This document shows positions 1 to 8,129 of a stretch of 64,000 nucleotides of DNA, piece by piece. Numbering within the stretch: position 1 is the stretch's first letter; each line of letters opens with the position of its first letter. Origin of the DNA: Kumtagia sp963820075 (GTDB lineage Bacteria > Pseudomonadota > Alphaproteobacteria > Rhizobiales > Rhizobiaceae); contig CAWFYS010000012.1 in assembly GCA_963820075.1 (NCBI GenBank), positions 62,001-126,000 on the forward strand, read 5' to 3'. A program made the translations under genes and the position numbers. Under the pieces are notes generated by a model. That model had not been told where the DNA came from and ran no database searches. It worked only from the letters and a program-made list of their open reading frames with translations.

Positions 1-2
1 CG

Positions 3-485
3 CAAACGCGCGCGAAGTATCTGTTTTCCCGGCCCTATCTGCGCCTGCCCGGCCGCTTCGTCATGCGCAAGGACGAAGCCGCGAGCGAACCGCTCGCCCG
101 GAAACTTCGGGGCAAACGCGTTGGCGTGATGGCGGGATCGGCGCATGAGCAACTGCTTCGTGACAGTTTCGGCGAAACTCCAATCGTCACCTACGACCGG
201 CAGGACCGGCTGCTCGCCGACCTGAAGGCGAAAAAGATCGACGCCGCGTTTGGCGACGGCATGCGGCTGGCTTCCTGGCTATCCGGACCGGATGCGGCGG
301 ACTGCTGCCGCTTTGCCGGTGGTCCGTATCTGGCGCCGGACTATCTTGGCTCGGGACTGGCAGTCGCGGTGATGCCCGCCAACGAGAAACTGGCGGCCGC
401 GTTCGATGCCGCCCTTCAGCAGATCTCGGCCAAGGGCATATTCGCCGAACTCTATCTGCGCTACTTCCCCGTCAGCTTTTACTGA
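3..485 (+). CDS. Amino-acid ABC transporter substrate-binding protein, C-terminal part
   Basis: The gene enters from the left edge: the reading frame is open from base 3, so the first in-frame ATG (63) is internal. The visible 160 residues match the second lobe of family-3 periplasmic binding proteins, with the segments VGVMAGSAHEQLL, KIDAAFGDGMRLASWL and YLGSGLAVAVMPANEKLAAAFD typical of polar or basic amino-acid binders. It would act in the periplasm and feed an ABC permease that is not in the window. It ends in a TGA at 483-485. The family is clear; the ligand cannot be told from this part. Confidence 0.8.
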   Translation, partial: QTRAKYLFSRPYLRLPGRFVMRKDEAASEPLARKLRGKRVGVMAGSAHEQLLRDSFGETPIVTYDRQDRLLADLKAKKIDAAFGDGMRLASWLSGPDAADCCRFAGGPYLAPDYLGSGLAVAVMPANEKLAAAFDAALQQISAKGIFAELYLRYFPVSFY

Positions 486-511
486 CGATCCGACGCAAAC
501 TAGTAATGCTG

Positions 512-525
512 CGCTTACGTAAGCG
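512..525. other. 14-bp perfect palindrome at a gene end
   Basis: CGCTTACGTAAGCG overlaps the TAA stop of the TerB-like gene between two convergent genes. It contains the ACGT core also seen in the MerR operators at 12642 and 13377. A site at a gene end is more likely structural or accidental than regulatory. Confidence 0.3.
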
Positions 526-928
526 TGCGATGCCGAACCTTGGTGGCGCGCTCGACGGCGATAACCGTGGCGTCGTCGACGCTGAGCGCGCGCCGCAGGA
601 GCTGAAGAATCCGCCGCTCTTCCATCCGCATTTCGAGATCGGCGGTGGCAACCTCGAAGGCCGCCGCATAGGCCGTGTCGTGCAGGTGGGGCGGTATCGC
701 CGAGCGAGCGAGCGCCAGAACCGCGTCCAGCCCATCCTTCTCGGCGAGCAGCCGCTGGCATGCCTGAGCGGTGGAGATAAGGCGGTTCTCGTCGAAATCC
801 TCGAAGATCGGCCAGGTGCGGATGACGGCTCCGATCCGCCCAAGCTCGACATCGGTCATCTCGCGGTCGGACGCCGAGGTAACAACCATCAGATAGATCA
901 GCGCTTCATGCGTGCCCGGTTTGCCCAT
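515..928 (-). CDS. TerB-like (tellurite resistance TerB family) protein
   Basis: A 137-residue mostly helical acidic protein. MGKPGTHEALIYLMVVTSAS, then DREMTDVELGRIGAVIR and later ERRILQLLRRALSVDD, resemble the TerB/DjlA-type helical domain common in alphaproteobacteria (inference from pattern). The ATG at 928 is preferred over an ATG at 1057, because residues between them are encoded by a dispersed repeat (973-1079) and its inverted arm. The gene converges on the binding-protein gene to its left. A perfect CGCTTACGTAAGCG palindrome spans its stop codon. The cellular role of stand-alone TerB proteins is not established. Confidence 0.7.
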   Translation of the reverse strand: MGKPGTHEALIYLMVVTSASDREMTDVELGRIGAVIRTWPIFEDFDENRLISTAQACQRLLAEKDGLDAVLALARSAIPPHLHDTAYAAAFEVATADLEMRMEERRILQLLRRALSVDDATVIAVERATKVRHRTLT

Positions 929-972
929 CTTGTCCCTCTGGTCCGGCGTGGGCGAAGCCACGCAAGCCTGCT

Positions 973-1079
973 CTAGGCAGACTTGCGTGGCTTCGCCCGT
1001 GCTTCGCCTGCTTAGCCTCTTGTTTTGTCGCAGGTTTCTGTCGGAAAACCGTGACACACTTTTCCGGAACCTGCTTAGG
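973..1079 (+). repeat. Dispersed double-palindrome element, copy 1
   Basis: This is copy 1 of a ~100-bp element also at 10630, 18793, 38149 and 38724, all in the same orientation. It runs from CTAGGCAGACTTGCGTGG to CCGGAACCTGCTTAG and holds two potential stem-loops, the second with GCAGGTT...CGGAAAA pairing to TTTTCCGG AACCTGC. Here alone, bases about 948-972 are an inverted copy of the first ~25 bp (GGGCGAAGCCACGCAAG), making a ~50-bp extra hairpin. It lies between the divergent TerB-like gene and lysK. Confidence 0.85.
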
Positions 1080-1201
1080 CGCGGCCGATGGCGGCCACAA
1101 GCGAAATCGCCGCGAAAAGTTGACGCTCACGCCCTTGCCGAATAGAGCAGGCGGACCCTCCGATGGGGGCGGGCCTTTAGAACAGGACCAGGAACGGCGA
1201 C

Positions 1202-2887
1202 ATGTCGGGATCCAGCGTGATCGATCTCAACCCGCAAGTGCTTGCGGCGGCGGCGGCCAGCAAAGCCTGGCCGTTCGAGGAAGCGCGCAAGGTCATCGAG
1301 CGCTACAGGAAAACCGGCTTTCCCGGGACGATCCTGTTCGAGACCGGCTATGGTCCGTCGGGCCTGCCGCATATCGGCACCTTCGGCGAAGTGGCACGCA
1401 CCACAATGGTGCGGCACGCCTTTCGCGTGCTCACCCAGGACAGCGTCAAGACCAAGCTTCTGTGCTTTTCCGACGATGTCGACGGCATGCGCAAGGTACC
1501 CGACAACGTTCCAAACCAGGACCTGCTGCGCCAGCATCTCGGCAGGCCGCTGACGCGCGTGCCCGACCCATTCGGCCAGTATGAGAGCTTCGGCCACCAC
1601 AACAACGCGATGCTGCGGCGCTTCCTGGACACGTTCGGCTTTGAATATGAATTCGCCTCGGCGCTCGACTACTACACGTCCGGGCGCTTCGACGACGGCC
1701 TGGTCAGGATGCTCGAGCAATATGACAAGGTCATGGACGTCATGCTGCCGACGCTGCGCGAGGAACGCCGCAAGACCTACGCGCCGATCCTGCCGATCCA
1801 CCCCGAGACGGGCGTCGTCATGCAGGTGCCGATCGAGGAGGCGCATCCCGGCCGCGCCACGGTGGTGTGGACCGACCCGAACACGGGCAAGCGCTGGGAG
1901 ACCAGTGTGAAGGGCGGCGGCTGCAAGGCGCAGTGGAAGCCGGATTGGGCGCTGCGCTGGGCGGTGCTCGGCGTCGACTACGAGATGTCCGGCAAGGACC
2001 ACATCGACAACGTCAGGACCTCGGGCAAGATCTGCCGCATCCTTGGCGGAAGGCCGCCCGAGGGGTTCAACTACGAACTCTTCCTGGACGAAAACGGCGA
2101 GAAGATCTCCAAGTCGAAGGGCAACGGGATCACCATCGACGAGTGGCTGGCCTACGCGCCGGCCGAGAGCCTCGGCCTCTACATGTACCAGAAGCCGAAG
2201 ACGGCGAAGAAGCTCTACTTCGATGTGATCCCCAAGGCGGTCGACGAGTACTATACGTTCCTGTCCGCCTATCCGCAGCAGGATTGGAACGCCCGGCTGC
2301 AAAACCCGGTCTGGCACATGCATGACGGCAGCCCGCCTCACATCGACCTGCCGGTGCCGTTCGCGCTTCTGCTCAACCTTGTGAGCGCTTCCAACGCGCA
2401 TGACCGCGGCGTCCTGTGGGGTTTCATCTCCCGCTACGCGCATGGCGTCACGCCTCGTACGCATCCCGAACTCGACAGGCTTGCCGGCTACGCGATCCGC
2501 TACTTCGACGACTTCGTAAGGCCGCAGAAGAAGTACCGCGCCCCCGACGATGTCGAGCGCGCGGCCCTCGCGAAATTGTCGGACGCGCTCGCGGCCTTGC
2601 CCGCCGACGCCGACGGCGAGGCGATCCAGAACGCATCGCTCAATGTGGCGCGCAAGATCGAGCGTTACCAGGACCATTCAAGGCAGAGCCCGGAAGGCGG
2701 GCCCGGCGTCTCGGTCGCTTTCTTCCAGATGATCTACCAGGTGCTGATCGGCCAGGAGCGCGGCCCGCGCTTTGGCTCCTTCGCCGCGCTGTACGGCGTC
2801 GCCGAGACGCGCGCGCTCATCGGGCGGGCGCTGGAGGGGGCGCTGGCGCCGGCGGAAACGCCCCAAGCGGACCCGACGGCCGCGTAG
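1202..2887 (+). CDS. lysK: Class I lysyl-tRNA synthetase
   Basis: A 561-residue cytoplasmic enzyme that attaches lysine to tRNA-Lys. It is the Rossmann-fold class I form found in archaea and most alphaproteobacteria, not the class II LysS. The HIGH-type signature HIGT lies at residues 57-60 and the KMSKS-type signature KISKS at about 300-304 (EKISKSKGNGITIDEW). Length fits the family (about 510-560). The ATG at 1202 follows an AGGA-containing leader. The last 71 bp overlap the 3' end of the convergent gene on the other strand, so both C-termini share DNA. No class II gene is visible here. Confidence 0.97.
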   Translation: MSGSSVIDLNPQVLAAAAASKAWPFEEARKVIERYRKTGFPGTILFETGYGPSGLPHIGTFGEVARTTMVRHAFRVLTQDSVKTKLLCFSDDVDGMRKVPDNVPNQDLLRQHLGRPLTRVPDPFGQYESFGHHNNAMLRRFLDTFGFEYEFASALDYYTSGRFDDGLVRMLEQYDKVMDVMLPTLREERRKTYAPILPIHPETGVVMQVPIEEAHPGRATVVWTDPNTGKRWETSVKGGGCKAQWKPDWALRWAVLGVDYEMSGKDHIDNVRTSGKICRILGGRPPEGFNYELFLDENGEKISKSKGNGITIDEWLAYAPAESLGLYMYQKPKTAKKLYFDVIPKAVDEYYTFLSAYPQQDWNARLQNPVWHMHDGSPPHIDLPVPFALLLNLVSASNAHDRGVLWGFISRYAHGVTPRTHPELDRLAGYAIRYFDDFVRPQKKYRAPDDVERAALAKLSDALAALPADADGEAIQNASLNVARKIERYQDHSRQSPEGGPGVSVAFFQMIYQVLIGQERGPRFGSFAALYGVAETRALIGRALEGALAPAETPQADPTAA

Positions 2888-3713
2888 GCACGAACGGTTC
2901 GGAAGCCGGTTCGGACGTTATGATCGCGCCGGACGCCGGCGGTGCGGGAAGCGCGCTCTCGGAGAATGTCATGGCCGGCGCCGTCATGGCCGGCGGAGCG
3001 CCGAAGATGCCCTTCCCGGCCGTAGCGGCCGCGCCGCCGGCATCGGCATAAGGACCGGCGGCGACAGCGCGCGCCCAGCCATTGGCGACCAGCCAGGCGG
3101 CGATGTCCTGTTTGCCGACCCGGCAGGACGCGACGACGGCCTGGGCGTCGGCTTGCCGCGGAGGAACCTTGCAAGTGATGGCGCGGCCGCGCAGCCACGC
3201 GCGAAAGGCAGCGCGAGCCCTGATGCCGCAAGGCCACGGCTGCCCCTTGAAATCGCAAGTCTCATCCAGCCCGACCGGCTCGACGCCGGCGACCGCGATC
3301 CGGTAGCCCTTTGCCTCCAAGGTTCCGGCGGCGGTCGCGAGCGCGCGGAACAGCAGGGTTTCCTCTTCCTGGCCGGGCTTGGGAGGCAGAGCCTGGCCAA
3401 TGGCGCTCAGCGGGGCCCTTGGCGCCTCGCGCTCCAGGCGGGCATCGCCCGTCGCGGGACCGGAAATGGCCGGCGTGAACGGCGCCAGCGTCCGGGCCGC
3501 ATGCCGCCCGGCTCCGCCCTCCGATGCCGGACGCCCCGTCGAGGTCCGGCTGGGTGCTGTTGCGGCGGCGCCGGCTTCTTCGACGCCAGCCCCGGCCGCC
3601 GCACCGCCCGAACTGTCCGGCTTGGCTCGCAGCGCATCGCCGCCGAGGATGATGATGGCCGCGCCGCCGGCAATCAGGGCGGCGCCGATCAGCAGGACCG
3701 CCTGCTGCCTCAC
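2817..3713 (-). CDS. Thermonuclease-fold (SNase-like) membrane-anchored protein
   Basis: A protein of about 298 residues. It has an N-terminal hydrophobic anchor (AVLLIGAALIAGGAAIIILGG), an Ala/Pro-rich linker, then an SNase-like segment in the order GYRIAVAGVEPVG, WPCGIRARAAFRAWLRGRAI, ASCRVGKQDIAAWLVANGWARA, and a Pro/Ala-rich tail. The canonical catalytic Arg/Glu pattern is not obvious, so enzymatic activity is uncertain. GTG at 3713 begins one base after the stop of the upstream S24 gene and suggests coupling; an in-frame ATG at 3755 would overlap that gene by 41 bp. The tail overlaps the lysK 3' end by 71 bp in antisense. Confidence 0.7.
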   Translation of the reverse strand: MRQQAVLLIGAALIAGGAAIIILGGDALRAKPDSSGGAAAGAGVEEAGAAATAPSRTSTGRPASEGGAGRHAARTLAPFTPAISGPATGDARLEREAPRAPLSAIGQALPPKPGQEEETLLFRALATAAGTLEAKGYRIAVAGVEPVGLDETCDFKGQPWPCGIRARAAFRAWLRGRAITCKVPPRQADAQAVVASCRVGKQDIAAWLVANGWARAVAAGPYADAGGAAATAGKGIFGAPPAMTAPAMTFSESALPAPPASGAIITSEPASEPFVPTRPSGPLGAFPPAPAPPPAPAR

Positions 3714-3714
3714 C

Positions 3715-4365
3715 CTACTGGCTCGCCCACACAATGCGCGCCAGCCACTCGACATCGATCATTGCAATCTGGCGGACCGGGTGTTCGGGGTTGATCGACA
3801 GAAGTTCGATCTCGCGCGCGTTGCGGCGCGACAGGACCTTGGCCATGACCTCGCCCGTCTTGGTTTTAACGACGACGCGGTCGCCCTTGCGCACCGTGGC
3901 ACCCGGTTCGACGATCAGCATGTCGCGGTCGCGATACACCGGCAGCATGGAATCGCCCTGCACTTGCAGCGCATAGGCGTTGCCGGCGGTACGGACCGGC
4001 AGTTCGATCAGGTCCCAGCCGTGGCCCGCCGGAAAGCCTGCATCGTCGAAGAATCCGCCGGCACCGGCCTGGGCCATGCCGATCAGCGGCACCGTCGATT
4101 TCTGAGCAGGAAGCGCGCCGCGCAGCCCATGATCGGGCCCGGCCATGAGTGCGATGAACTCTTCCAGCGACGAGCTTGTCGCCTCGATGATCTTTGCCAG
4201 CGACTCGGTCGAGGGCCAGCGCGGGCGGCCATCCGAGGAACGGCGCTTCGACTTGTTGAAGGCGGTCGAATTGAGCCCGGCGCGCTTGGCAAGGCCGGAC
4301 GCGGACAGCGAGTGGCGCTCGGCGAGAGCGTCGATCGCCGCCCAGACTCGTTCGTGCGAGAGCAT
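3715..4365 (-). CDS. HTH / S24-peptidase (CI/LexA-like) transcriptional regulator
   Basis: A 216-residue repressor. The N-terminal helix-turn-helix spans about residues 5-65 (LSASGLAKRAGLNSTAFNKS). The C-terminal S24 domain carries the catalytic serine in GDSMLP (about residue 138) and lysine in VMAKVL (about 175), the dyad used for LexA/CI-type self-cleavage. Homologues act as stress- or phage-type repressors; no prophage is visible, so this is probably a chromosomal regulator. It starts at the ATG at 4365 and is read with the SNase-like gene that follows one base after its stop. Confidence 0.88.
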   Translation of the reverse strand: MLSHERVWAAIDALAERHSLSASGLAKRAGLNSTAFNKSKRRSSDGRPRWPSTESLAKIIEATSSSLEEFIALMAGPDHGLRGALPAQKSTVPLIGMAQAGAGGFFDDAGFPAGHGWDLIELPVRTAGNAYALQVQGDSMLPVYRDRDMLIVEPGATVRKGDRVVVKTKTGEVMAKVLSRRNAREIELLSINPEHPVRQIAMIDVEWLARIVWASQ

Positions 4366-4651
4366 TACACCGCTCCGATCGAGAAGGAAAAAATACCTTG
4401 CGGTTTTAGCCTGCGCGCACGCCCTTGTCCAGATTTTCGCTCATATCCGGCGGCCATGTGGTCCCGAAACGCGATTCTCTGGCGATCGCGGCGCGCACCG
4501 CCAAGGCTTCACATCGGAATGGGTGCCACCGTGAGAGGAAAGCTGTTAGCGTTGGATTATGTCTCGCGGGTTACACAACACGGCGCTGGAATGGCGACCG
4601 AACGGCGGTGAGGCTTGTCGAGCAGCACGCGCAAACGAAGGAGATCGCAGC

Positions 4652-4960
4652 GTGAAGAAGTGCTTCAGGAAAGTCACCGCCGTAGCTCTGGCTGGCATTG
4701 CATTCGTGACCGGCGCGGCCGCGCAGTCGTCAATCACCACATCCACGCCGAACGATCTTGTCGGCCAGTACTATGCCTATATCGGCCCCGGCGACTTGTA
4801 CAATTCCCGCGGCGCACGTTCACAAGGGCATGGGAGATAATCCGTCAGGATCGGGCCAACTATCACCGATTTGGCGTGCGTGATCCGGGCGACGAGGGAG
4901 ACGCCTTTTTCGACTCCGCCGCAACCGCGCCAGGCTGGACTCCGGGTTGGCGAAGAGTGA
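4652..4960 (+). pseudogene. Small secreted protein, apparently frameshifted
   Basis: A GTG at 4652 is preceded by an excellent ribosome-binding site (AAGGAGAT, 8 bases away). It opens with a signal peptide (VKKCFRKVTAVALAGIAFVTGAAAQ, cut after GAAA), then NDLVGQYYAYIGPGDLYNSRGA. The original frame stops at 4840, after 62 residues. The next frame continues sensibly from about 4815 with WEIIRQDRANYHRFGVRD and GDEGDAFFDSAA, so one base seems to be missing near 4812-4816. The downstream end merges into a palindromic repeat, so the native stop is unclear. Function unknown. Confidence 0.5.
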
Positions 4961-4963
4961 AGT

Positions 4964-5102
4964 CCCCCTCTCCGCCTCGCTGCGCTCGGCACCTCTCGCC
5001 CACTTCGTGTGGGGCGAGGATAAGCGGTGGCACGCCTGGCGCCTATCCTCGCCCCCGCGGTGAGCGGGGGAGAGGTGGCCGCGAGGCGGCCGGAGAGGGG
5101 GT
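4964..5102. repeat. Large imperfect palindrome (REP-like intergenic repeat)
   Basis: CCCCCTCTCCGCCTCG at the left end pairs with the GGCCGGAGAGGGGG end on the right, and GGGGCGAGGATA pairs with TATCCTCGCCCC near the centre, giving a ~140-bp fold-back. It lies between the frameshifted secreted protein and the end of the thioesterase gene. Composition and ends resemble the short palindromic repeats frequent between rhizobial genes. Confidence 0.7.
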
Positions 5103-5199
5103 TCAAACGGGGGACGACTCCATTGACCTGGTTCTGACCCCTGCATGTCGCAAGCCGGGAGATCGGTGCGGCATCGCGCCCGCGACACCGGCCCCCGTG

Positions 5200-5745
5200 C
5201 TAGGCGCAGCCCTTGGCCATGGCCCGCAATTGGTGATGCGAGGCGACGAACGCGCCTTCCGCCGGCGTTAGCGGGCGCGCTGGAGCGTCGTGGCCGAGCA
5301 GCCGCATCAATTCGTCGATCGGCACGAAACGCCGCTCCCGGCGGTCATAAACCCCGGCCGTCGTAACGATGGTCGCCGCTGCCCTGCCGTCATCCAGCAC
5401 GAATCTGTGCCGCCCGACGACGGCGCTGCCCTCCCAGGTCTCGATGGAGGACAGCACCTCGAAGCGCTGCCATAGCTTGATCTCACGCAGGAAGGCCGTC
5501 TGCAGCCCGCCCAGCATCGGCGCCCAGTTTCGTTCGCTGGCCAGCGTCCAGAGCCCGCTGCGCAGGAATATGTCGATGCGGCCGAGATCGGCCAGCATCA
5601 TGTAGCGCGCATTGTTCAGGTGCAGATTGGAATCGATGTCGGTCGGCAGGCACCGAAACGCCAGTCTGCTCTCGGTGCCCAGGCTGTAGCCGCCACGGCG
5701 TTTCGCCGTGGCCGCCACGCGGGCAAGTCGCCCCCAGACATACAT
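5200..5745 (-). CDS. Acyl-CoA thioesterase-like protein (4HBT fold)
   Basis: A 181-residue hotdog-fold protein. The signature SRLAFRCLPTDIDSNLHLNN followed by ARYMMLADLGRIDIFLRSG is that of thioesterases acting on acyl-CoA or acyl carriers, with the Asp of TDID...HLNN at the expected place. The ATG at 5745 gives MYVWGRLARVAA and lies only 10 bp downstream of the stop of the fatty-acid oxidation gene, so it is probably the last gene of that operon. A role in releasing acyl chains or sparing CoA during beta-oxidation is inferred from the neighbours. Confidence 0.8.
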   Translation of the reverse strand: MYVWGRLARVAATAKRRGGYSLGTESRLAFRCLPTDIDSNLHLNNARYMMLADLGRIDIFLRSGLWTLASERNWAPMLGGLQTAFLREIKLWQRFEVLSSIETWEGSAVVGRHRFVLDDGRAAATIVTTAGVYDRRERRFVPIDELMRLLGHDAPARPLTPAEGAFVASHHQLRAMAKGCA

Positions 5746-5755
5746 GGTCCAGCCG

Positions 5756-7975
5756 TCACGCGGCTTCCTTCGTCTCGCCCTTCGCATAGGGGTCGAAACG
5801 CTGGTAGAAAGTCTCGCCCTTCCCGGCCATGTCGAGCAGAAGCTTCGGCGCCTTGAACTGGTCGCCAAACTTCTTGCGCAGCTTCTTAGACAGCGCCACG
5901 AAATTCCTGGCGCCCATTCCGTCGATGTAGGACAGCGTGCCGCCGGTGTAAGGCGCGAAGCCGAAGGCGAGGATCGAACCGACATCCGCCTCGCGCGGAT
6001 CGGACACGATACCCTCCTCCATGACCCGTGCCGCCTCCAGCGCGATTGTGACGAGGAAGCGCTGCTTCAGTTCCTCGACATCCACCGTCTCCGCAGCCTT
6101 CTGCGGATAGAGGTCCTTCAGGCCCGGCCACAGCTTCTTCTTGGCCGGCTTGGCGGGGTAATCGTAGAAGCCCTTGCCGTTCTTGCGGCCGAAACGGCCG
6201 TGCATGTCCACCATCGTGTCGATCAGCCCCATCTGTGCCGGGTCGACCGCCTTTTCGCCGAGATCACGCCTGGTCTGGCGCATGATCTTCTGGGCGAGAT
6301 CGATCGCGGTCTCATCGGTGAGCGCCAGCGGGCCGACCGGCATGCCGGCCAGCCTCGCGGCATTCTCGATCATCGGAGCCGGCACGCCTTCGATCAGCAT
6401 GCGGAACGCCTCGGCCATATAGCGCAGCACGCAGCGGTTCACATAGAAGCCGCGCGTATCGTTGACGACGATCGGCGTTTTGCCGATGGCGCGTACATAG
6501 TCCATCGCCACGGCCAGCGCCTCGTCACCCGATTGCTTGCCGAGGATGATTTCGACCAGCATCATCTTGTCGACCGGCGAGAAGAAGTGAATGCCGATGA
6601 AGTTCTTCGGCCGGCCCGAATTCTTCGCCAGCGAGGTGATCGGAATGGTCGAAGTGTTGGAGGCAAGGATCGCCGAACTCTTCAGCGCGGCCTCGGCCTT
6701 TTGCGTCGCGGCCTTCTTCACCTCCGAATCCTCGAAAACCGCCTCGACCACCAGGTCGCAGCCGTCGAGGCTGGCATAGTCGTCGCTCGGCGTTATCAGG
6801 GACAGCAGCTTTTCCTTTTGCTCCGGCTTGGCACGGCCCTTGGCGATGGCAGCGGAAATCAGGGAATCGGAATGCGCCTTGCCTTTCTCGGCCGAAGGCA
6901 TGTCGCGATCGAGCAACACGACCGGGATGCCGGCCTTCGCCGTCACATAGGCAATGCCGGCGCCCATGAATCCGGCGCCGATCACGCCGATCCTGTTGAA
7001 CTTCGTCGCCGCGATGCCCTGCGGCCGGCGGGCGCCCTTGTTCAGTTCCTGCAGCGACACGAAGAGCGAGCGGATCATCATGGCCGCCTCGGTCGTCTGC
7101 ATGATCTCGGTGAAATAGCGCTGCTCGATCCTCAGTCCCGTCTCGAAGGGAACAAGCAGGCCCTCATAGACGCATTTCAGGATGGCGGTCACGGCCGGAT
7201 AGTTGCCGTAGGTTTCGCGGCGCGAAATCGCGATCGCCGGCGGCCACAGATTGGCGCCCGCCGCCGAATAGACAGGTCCGCCGGGGATCTTGAAACCCTT
7301 GACGTCCCAGGGCTGCACCGGCTTCAGGCCGCTCGTGATCATCGCCTTGGCGGTCTCGATCAGTTTCTCCGGCGCCGCGATCTCGTGGATGAGGCCCATC
7401 TGCTTGGCGCGCTTCGGCGTCAGCGTCTGGCCGGTGGTCAGCATCTGCAGGGCGTCCTGCGTGTTGGCGAGCCTCGGCACGCGCTGCGTGCCGCCGGCGC
7501 CGGGGAAAATGCCGACCTTCACTTCCGGCAGCGCCATCTTGACCTTGTCGCTGTCGGACGCGACCCGGCCATGGCAGGCAAGCGACAATTCGAAGGCACC
7601 GCCCATGCAGGTGCCGTTGATCGCGGAGACCCATGGCTTGCCGCTGGTCTCCAGCTTGCGCCACAGCCAGCCCATGCGGCCGGCGCCGGCGAACAGCATC
7701 TCTATCGCCTTGTCGGGATCCTTCGCCCTCTCGGCATGGAAGATGCCGAGCATCCGCTTCAGCATGTTCAAATCGGCGCCGCCGGAGAAACTGTCCTTGC
7801 CAGAGGTGATGACGGCGCCCTTGATCGCGGCATCGCCGGCGACCTGGTCGACGATCTTCTCAAGCTCGTCCATCGCCTCTTCGGTGAAGACGTTCATGGA
7901 GCGGTCGGGCATGTCCCAGGTGACGAGAGCAATGCCGTCGGCGTCGGTTTCGACCGTGAAGTTTGTGTAGGTCAT
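5756..7975 (-). CDS. fadJ: Fatty-acid oxidation complex alpha-type enzyme (enoyl-CoA hydratase / 3-hydroxyacyl-CoA dehydrogenase)
   Basis: A 739-residue bifunctional enzyme for steps two and three of beta-oxidation. An N-terminal crotonase domain (about 1-290; SGKDSFSGGADL, NGTCMGGAFELSLACHGRV) is followed by the NAD-binding 3-hydroxyacyl-CoA dehydrogenase domain (Rossmann motif GVIGAGFMGAGIAYVTAKAG), and then the two C-terminal dehydrogenase domains (IGIHFFSPVDKMMLVEII, NDTRGFYVNRCVLRYMAE). The ATG at 7975, preceded by GGTGGA, is preferred over one nine codons upstream. It sits between the thioesterase and thiolase genes on the same strand. A REP-like repeat lies just upstream, at about 8072-8123. 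Confidence 0.95.
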   Translation of the reverse strand: MTYTNFTVETDADGIALVTWDMPDRSMNVFTEEAMDELEKIVDQVAGDAAIKGAVITSGKDSFSGGADLNMLKRMLGIFHAERAKDPDKAIEMLFAGAGRMGWLWRKLETSGKPWVSAINGTCMGGAFELSLACHGRVASDSDKVKMALPEVKVGIFPGAGGTQRVPRLANTQDALQMLTTGQTLTPKRAKQMGLIHEIAAPEKLIETAKAMITSGLKPVQPWDVKGFKIPGGPVYSAAGANLWPPAIAISRRETYGNYPAVTAILKCVYEGLLVPFETGLRIEQRYFTEIMQTTEAAMMIRSLFVSLQELNKGARRPQGIAATKFNRIGVIGAGFMGAGIAYVTAKAGIPVVLLDRDMPSAEKGKAHSDSLISAAIAKGRAKPEQKEKLLSLITPSDDYASLDGCDLVVEAVFEDSEVKKAATQKAEAALKSSAILASNTSTIPITSLAKNSGRPKNFIGIHFFSPVDKMMLVEIILGKQSGDEALAVAMDYVRAIGKTPIVVNDTRGFYVNRCVLRYMAEAFRMLIEGVPAPMIENAARLAGMPVGPLALTDETAIDLAQKIMRQTRRDLGEKAVDPAQMGLIDTMVDMHGRFGRKNGKGFYDYPAKPAKKKLWPGLKDLYPQKAAETVDVEELKQRFLVTIALEAARVMEEGIVSDPREADVGSILAFGFAPYTGGTLSYIDGMGARNFVALSKKLRKKFGDQFKAPKLLLDMAGKGETFYQRFDPYAKGETKEAA

Positions 7976-8071
7976 TGGATATCCACCTTCAACATTTTTC
8001 AACTGTGCTGGCGAGGAGAGTATGCCGGCAGGCAGGTGAAGGGCGGCGCGGACCTTGGATTGCCGGCTCTG

Positions 8072-8123
8072 CCCCTCATCCGGCCCTTCGGGCCACCTTC
8101 TCCCCGCAATCGGGGCGAAGGAA
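8072..8123. repeat. Short REP-like palindromic repeat
   Basis: CCCCTCATCCGGCCCTTCGG then GGCCACCTTCTCCCCGCAAT and CGGGGCGAAGG. The same theme (CCCCTCATCCG...GGCCACCTTCTCCC...) recurs at 47743-47794 and, inverted, at 47934-47989. It lies between the fadJ-type gene and the thiolase stop. Confidence 0.7.
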
Positions 8124-8129
8124 CAGGTG

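Noticed and set aside
512..525. Third MerR operator of the beta-oxidation regulator
   Set aside because: Shares only the ACGT centre and sits on a stop codon between convergent genes.
906..1145. Short ORFs within the dispersed ~100-bp element
   Set aside because: The same peptides (FCRRFLSENRDTLFRNLL) recur at every copy, showing they come from the repeat and not from genes.
1127..2677. 516-codon open frame antisense to lysK
   Set aside because: Mirror of the synthetase coding frame; composition typical of antisense shadows.
4964..5102. CRISPR or tRNA-like structure in the palindromic region
   Set aside because: A single fold-back without repeated spacers or tRNA features; no CRISPR array seen anywhere.
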